15,296 nucleotides of DNA from assembly GCA_030066245.1 (NCBI GenBank), contig JASJBY010000052.1:1-15296 (forward strand), given 5' to 3'. Below are positions 14,201-15,296 of this stretch, piece after piece. A program made the position numbers and the translations under genes. Below the pieces are notes generated by a model. The model worked only from the letters and a program-made list of their open reading frames with translations. It was not told the DNA's origin and did no database searches. Source of the stretch: Gammaproteobacteria bacterium. GTDB lineage: Bacteria; Pseudomonadota; Gammaproteobacteria; JAABTG01. The stretch's first letter is position 1. Each line of letters opens with the position of its first letter.

Positions 14201-14977
14201 ATGCTGCGTCGCCGCGCGATCCCCGTCCTCCTTATTAGTGGCCTCGGACTCTACAAGTCGCAGAAGTTCGGCGACCGCCGCTACGTCGGGGATCCCCTGA
14301 ATGCCATCCATCTATTCAACGAGATGGAGGTGGACGAGCTGATCGTCCTGGACATAGACGCATCGCGTCAGGCTTGCGAACCCAACTATGAGCTCATCGA
14401 GCACATGGCCAGCCAGTGCTTCATGCCCCTGTGCTATGGCGGCGGCATCAGCCAGCTGGAGCAGGCGAGAAAGGTGTTCAGCCTTGGCGTGGAGAAGGTT
14501 TCTTTGAACCAGGCTCTGCATGCCCACGCCGGACTGATCACGTCCCTGGCCGATACCTTCGGCAGCCAGAGCATCGTGGCTTCCATCGACGTGCGCCATG
14601 GGCTGCTGGGGCGAGCCGGCGTGTACGACCACCTGCAGCGAAAGAATCTGAAACCCAGTCCGAAAGATCTTGCTGTGCGCGCACAAGCTCTGGGGGCCGG
14701 GGAAATCCTGCTGAACTCGGTGGAAAGGGACGGCACCATGCACGGCTTTGATCTGCCCATGATCGAGGCCGTGGCAGCAGCCGTGGAGATACCCGTGGTG
14801 GCCTGCGGCGGAGCGGGTAAGCTCGCCGACTTCGCCCAGGCCTTGGATGCCGGCGCGTCAGCCGTCGCCGCCGGCAGTATGTTCGTGTTCAAGGGCAAGC
14901 ATCGTGCGGTGCTGATTAATTACCCGAGTCCCGAGCAGCTGGCTCCGATTTTCGATACAGAAGGCCCGTCATGCTGA
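14201..14977 (+). CDS. hisF: HisF-type ammonia-channel subunit of a sugar amidotransferase (HisF2)
   Basis: This is a 258-residue TIM-barrel protein of the HisF family, partner of the preceding HisH. Family features include LCYGGGIS, VEKVSLNQAL, SIVASIDVRHG, EILLNSVERDGTMHGFD and VVACGGAGKLADF. The first catalytic loop of histidine-biosynthesis HisF normally has an aspartate in a PCLDVKDGRVVKG-like segment; here the segment reads LLISGLGLYKSQKFG, so that aspartate is missing. The second conserved aspartate (in SIDVRH) is kept. This fits a channel for ammonia that no longer needs cyclase chemistry, as in the wbpG-associated HisF2 group. The ATG at 14201 follows HisH by 12 bases with a poor ribosome-binding site. 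Confidence 0.88.
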   Translation: MLRRRAIPVLLISGLGLYKSQKFGDRRYVGDPLNAIHLFNEMEVDELIVLDIDASRQACEPNYELIEHMASQCFMPLCYGGGISQLEQARKVFSLGVEKVSLNQALHAHAGLITSLADTFGSQSIVASIDVRHGLLGRAGVYDHLQRKNLKPSPKDLAVRAQALGAGEILLNSVERDGTMHGFDLPMIEAVAAAVEIPVVACGGAGKLADFAQALDAGASAVAAGSMFVFKGKHRAVLINYPSPEQLAPIFDTEGPSC

Positions 14978-15296
14978 AGCCCGCGCAGACCATTACCAAG
15001 GGACGCGTCTGTACGCGCTGCGTGATGGACGAAACAGACCCGCAGATCAGTTTCAACGAGAACGGCGTCTGCAACCACTGTAGGGCGGCCGATCCTCTGC
15101 TTGCTGCCCTGAACGTCGACGAGACCGAGTCCTGGCGCCGACTCCGACAGATGGCGGACGCGCTGCGGCGGCGCGCGCGAGGCAGTGAGTATGATTGCCT
15201 GATTGGGCTTAGCGGCGGCGTGGACAGCTCTTACGTAGCTTACCTAGCCGGAAAGCTGGGCCTCAGGCCACTGACTGTGCACTTCGACAACGGTTG
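14971..15296 (+). CDS. wbpG: N-acetyl-sugar amidotransferase, WbpG-type (partial at right edge)
   Basis: WbpG-type enzymes use ATP and ammonia from HisH/HisF to turn an acetamido group of a sugar acid into an acetamidino group, as in P. aeruginosa O-antigens; relatives act on legionaminic acid precursors. The first 108 residues are present. They contain the hallmark four-cysteine N-terminus, Cys14 and Cys17 in CTRCVMDETDP, Cys34 and Cys37 in VCNHC, and the PP-loop SGGVDSS at 81-87. The ATG overlaps the end of hisF by seven bases and has GAAGG upstream. The gene continues beyond the window. Confidence 0.9.
   Translation, partial: MLKPAQTITKGRVCTRCVMDETDPQISFNENGVCNHCRAADPLLAALNVDETESWRRLRQMADALRRRARGSEYDCLIGLSGGVDSSYVAYLAGKLGLRPLTVHFDNG

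Noticed and set aside
13502..14977. Histidine-biosynthesis hisH-hisF pair
   Set aside because: No hisA, hisI or hisB neighbours, HisF lacks its first catalytic aspartate, and a WbpG-type gene follows directly.

Overview
The window (about 60-65% GC by eye) looks like chromosome from a gammaproteobacterium. It holds a housekeeping block followed by one long polysaccharide operon that runs off the right edge. The placement rests on the divergent trmJ/suhB pair, an arrangement also seen in E. coli, and on a purM-purN junction. It is an inference, and I cannot name the genus.

Positions 1-2355 are housekeeping: the last codons of a probable purM, purN on the plus strand, trmJ converging on purN and sharing a CTAG stop overlap with it, and suhB diverging from trmJ. 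Positions 2356-2529 hold no gene but contain a large GC-rich nested inverted repeat that could be a leader or attenuator structure.

From 2530 to the end all genes are on the plus strand, mostly overlapping or within a few bases of each other: wbpD-like sugar N-acetyltransferase; a fusion of a nucleotidyltransferase-like domain with a PEP-synthase-like kinase; a class I glutamine-amidotransferase-like hydrolase; a cytidylyltransferase-like protein; an unrecognised 144-residue protein; a formyltransferase-fold protein; a Wzx-type flippase; a CDP-glycerol glycerophosphotransferase-family protein; an AsnB-type amidotransferase; HisH2; HisF2; and the start of a WbpG-type N-acetyl-sugar amidotransferase.

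The most notable reading concerns 3205-7651. The three proteins encoded there match, in family and in order, the Campylobacter jejuni capsule enzymes Cj1418 (glutamine kinase), Cj1417 (gamma-glutamyl-CDP-amidate hydrolase) and Cj1416 (phosphoglutamine cytidylyltransferase). Those enzymes make cytidine diphosphoramidate, the donor for phosphoramidate decoration of polysaccharides. Here the cassette sits inside a Wzx-type O-antigen or exopolysaccharide operon that also carries an acetamidino-sugar module (WbpD, HisH, HisF, WbpG) and an AsnB enzyme. The inferred product is a surface glycan carrying several glutamine-derived nitrogen groups: phosphoramidate, acetamidine and perhaps carboxamide. 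The kinase carries an N-terminal extension that looks like a diverged paralogue of the downstream cytidylyltransferase. No Cj1415-type 3'-kinase or methyltransferase is visible; an unknown protein and a formyltransferase-like protein stand in their place. No tRNA, rRNA, CRISPR array, insertion sequence or phage gene was seen.
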